Assembly: GCF_000227135.1 (NCBI RefSeq)
Contig: NC_018231.1
Coordinates: 4,030-68,029, forward strand
From: Leishmania donovani
Taxonomy: Eukaryota > Euglenozoa > Kinetoplastea > Trypanosomatida > Trypanosomatidae
Direction of reading: 5' to 3'
Length of the DNA: 64,000 bases
The notes beneath the pieces were generated by a model. The model did no database searches and was not told the origin of the DNA. It saw only the letters and a list, made by a program, of their open reading frames with translations. Shown piece after piece: positions 62,543 through 64,000 of this stretch. The position numbers and the translations under genes are program-made. Numbering within the stretch: the first letter of the stretch is position 1; each line of letters opens with the position of its first letter.

Positions 62543-63400
62543 ATGTCTGCCTTTGACTTCCGCAGCAGTCCCCACAAGCGCGGCGCCGCCGCCGTTCTTC
62601 TGCTGTTCGCCATCGCCGCTGTAGCCCCCTTGACAGTGTCTGCACAGGCCATCGACGACTACCCTCCTGTTGCCTGTGACAGCACAGTGCCCAACTGCCT
62701 GGAATGCCGGAAAGTGGGGATGTTAAGCCTGTGCTCGAACTGCAAGGAAGGCTACTCGACCGCTGTCTCACCCATGACCCCCACCGAGTTCGGCAAGTGC
62801 AAGCCCTACGATCCGAGCACATGCCGCCTTGACAACTGTTTGCGCTGCGCCGCCGATGACAACACCAAGTGCGTGCAGTGCCCTGTCGGCTACCCGAACA
62901 TCAACACTTACCTCTGCGATGGGACCACGGCGGCCCCGACGACTGCGGCTCCGACAACGTCGGCCCCCTCCACCACCACCACGGCGTCCCCGACAACTGC
63001 GGCCCCCACAACTGCAGCCCCGACCACCACCACCACTACCACCACGGCGGTCCCGACAACTGCAGCTCCGACAACCTCAGCCCCCTCCACCGACTGCCAG
63101 GCCCCGTCGTGCGCCATCTGTGTGCCCGGCAACCAGTACACTTGCGCCGTGTGCGAGTCCGGCATGGTGCTGATGGCGTCCGGCCAGTGCATGGCCGCTG
63201 GCTCCTGCAGCATGACCAACTGCGCGCAGTGCTACCCGAACGACAGCAACCGCTGCTCCTCGTGCGAACCCGGCTACGCCCTCACCGTCTCGTACACCTG
63301 CATCCCGCGCAAGTCAGGCAACTCGGCGGCTGCGCCGACGCCGGTGTTGGCGGCGCTGGTCATAGTGGCGGTTGCAGCGACCGTGGCGTATGTCATGTAG
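62543..63400 (+). CDS. Surface-antigen-like protein 5 with Thr/Pro-rich stalk, GPI-anchored
   Basis: 285 aa from ATG 62543. After a short polar start a hydrophobic core (AAVLLLFAIAAVAPLTVSA, about 17-36) forms the signal peptide. Cys-rich units flank a Thr/Pro/Ala/Ser stalk of about 58 residues (about 130-188) made of APTT-like repeats, a probable site of O-linked or phosphoglycan modification. Two further Cys units follow (CAICVPGN ... CAVCESG and CSMTNCAQCYP ... CSSCEPGYALT), then a hydrophobic GPI tail (VLAALVIVAVAATVAYVM). The arrangement of Cys units, Thr-rich stalk, Cys unit and GPI signal is like PSA family proteins without leucine-rich repeats. Confidence 0.84.
   Translation: MSAFDFRSSPHKRGAAAVLLLFAIAAVAPLTVSAQAIDDYPPVACDSTVPNCLECRKVGMLSLCSNCKEGYSTAVSPMTPTEFGKCKPYDPSTCRLDNCLRCAADDNTKCVQCPVGYPNINTYLCDGTTAAPTTAAPTTSAPSTTTTASPTTAAPTTAAPTTTTTTTTAVPTTAAPTTSAPSTDCQAPSCAICVPGNQYTCAVCESGMVLMASGQCMAAGSCSMTNCAQCYPNDSNRCSSCEPGYALTVSYTCIPRKSGNSAAAPTPVLAALVIVAVAATVAYVM
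62928..63092 (+). repeat. Degenerate tandem repeat encoding Thr/Pro stalk
   Basis: Short units of the type CCGACAACTGCGGC and ACCACCACC alternate through this stretch within antigen gene 5, keeping frame. Such tracts commonly vary in length between strains. Confidence 0.7.
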
Positions 63401-64000
63401 GGGTGCAGTGAAGTTGTGACGGGCCGCAATCGATGTAGCACGCACAAGACTCAGACACACACACAGGCACACAGACGTGCCTGTGAACCTCCCTCCAATC
63501 ATTTCCAGCCCTAACCCCCGGCAAAGGTCTCTTGTTTGTTTCACTCTCTCTCGGCGTCTAGACGCTCTCTCTTCCTGCCTGCCTGCCTTCGTGCACGCCT
63601 GCCATCCACGGTTCCCACGCGCACCCACACCCTCCTCCTCCTCCCTGCCTATTATGTGTATAATGCCCCCCCCTCTCTACTCCTCACGCCCTCGCGTGCT
63701 CGCACGCACACCTCCAGACACAGGAAAGGTATGCAGACTATGGGGCGTATAAATTCATTCTTGCGTGTATTCTCTTACTCGTGTGTGTGCGTGTCTTCAT
63801 GCGCAGGCGGGTGTGCTTCACTCCGTTTCGCGATGGTGATCGCTGCTGTCGTTGCCCCCCCCCCTCTCTTCCCCTCCCTCTCCTCCCTCCACACACCTTT
63901 TCCTTCCTTGGATGCTCCTCTCTTCGTCACGGCGCCCCTGCCCACGCGCCTCGCCGCCCTACCATCGTCGACCGAACCAGGCGCACAGACATACGCATCT
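63401..64000. other. Downstream flank of antigen gene 5 to window edge
   Basis: CT-rich and CA-rich spacer with C runs near 63666 and 63856. No gene start is visible before the end of the window. Confidence 0.6.

Noticed and set aside
1..64000. tRNA, rRNA, snoRNA or CRISPR-type arrays
   Set aside because: No cloverleaf, rRNA-like or regularly spaced direct-repeat pattern was recognised by eye. A covariance-model scan would be needed to exclude small ncRNAs.

Overview
The window is the left end of a chromosome of a kinetoplastid protozoan, almost certainly Leishmania. The evidence is a run of CCCTAA telomeric hexamers at base 1 interleaved with a conserved telomere-associated unit; about twenty intronless genes all on the + strand, each preceded by a polypyrimidine tract and AG as expected for spliced-leader trans-splicing; GT-rich and homopolymer-rich spacers; a free-standing DNA topoisomerase IB small subunit (the bi-subunit enzyme is known only from kinetoplastids); a folate/biopterin-transporter relic; SIDER2-like degenerate retroposons; and a Cys-rich GPI-anchored surface-antigen array. 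Gene order (Ca-ATPase, broken pteridine transporter, TOP1 small subunit, surface-antigen-like genes) agrees with what I remember of the start of Leishmania chromosome 4. The species cannot be settled from the sequence alone.

Layout. 1-134: telomere and telomere-associated repeat. 135-4168: gene-free, T-rich subtelomere. 4169-30485: SERCA-type Ca2+ pump, folate/biopterin transporter pseudogene, a phosphodiesterase-fold protein that lacks key metal ligands, a 73-aa membrane protein, a two-finger CCCH protein, a rhodanese-fold protein without the catalytic cysteine, a 529-aa coiled-coil protein, TOP1S, a METTL13-type methyltransferase and a small coiled-coil protein. 31585-48481: a 1872-aa helical-repeat-like protein, a GEX1/Kar5/Brambleberry-like putative karyogamy protein, a coiled-coil protein, exosome subunit RRP40 and two unknowns. 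48977-63400: five surface-antigen-like genes with signal peptides, C-x2-C-rich repeats and GPI-type tails. Two of these are affected by assembly gaps.

Two nearly identical 507-bp inverted repeats (7477-7983 and 18916-19422) bracket the transporter pseudogene and the pseudo-phosphodiesterase region. Such pairs are the kind of substrate known to drive extrachromosomal amplification in Leishmania. A third, truncated copy of the element lies at about 37.4-38.0 kb.

The sequence between 37 and 59 kb needs caution. There are six gaps of exactly 99 N and one of 680 N. Five of the 99-N gaps are flanked by direct repeats of 282-417 bp that I see as identical, one on each side of the N run, which is the signature of overlapping contig ends that were never merged. 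Removing one copy shortens the second antigen gene from 633 to 506 codons without changing frame. The 680-N gap matches within 2 bp the 678 bp that the neighbouring paralogue has at the same place, so its content can be predicted.

All genes form one directional cluster read away from the telomere. Regulation is expected to be post-transcriptional, and no classical promoters are visible. Several predicted starts were moved downstream to the first ATG because the longest open frame began at a non-ATG codon.
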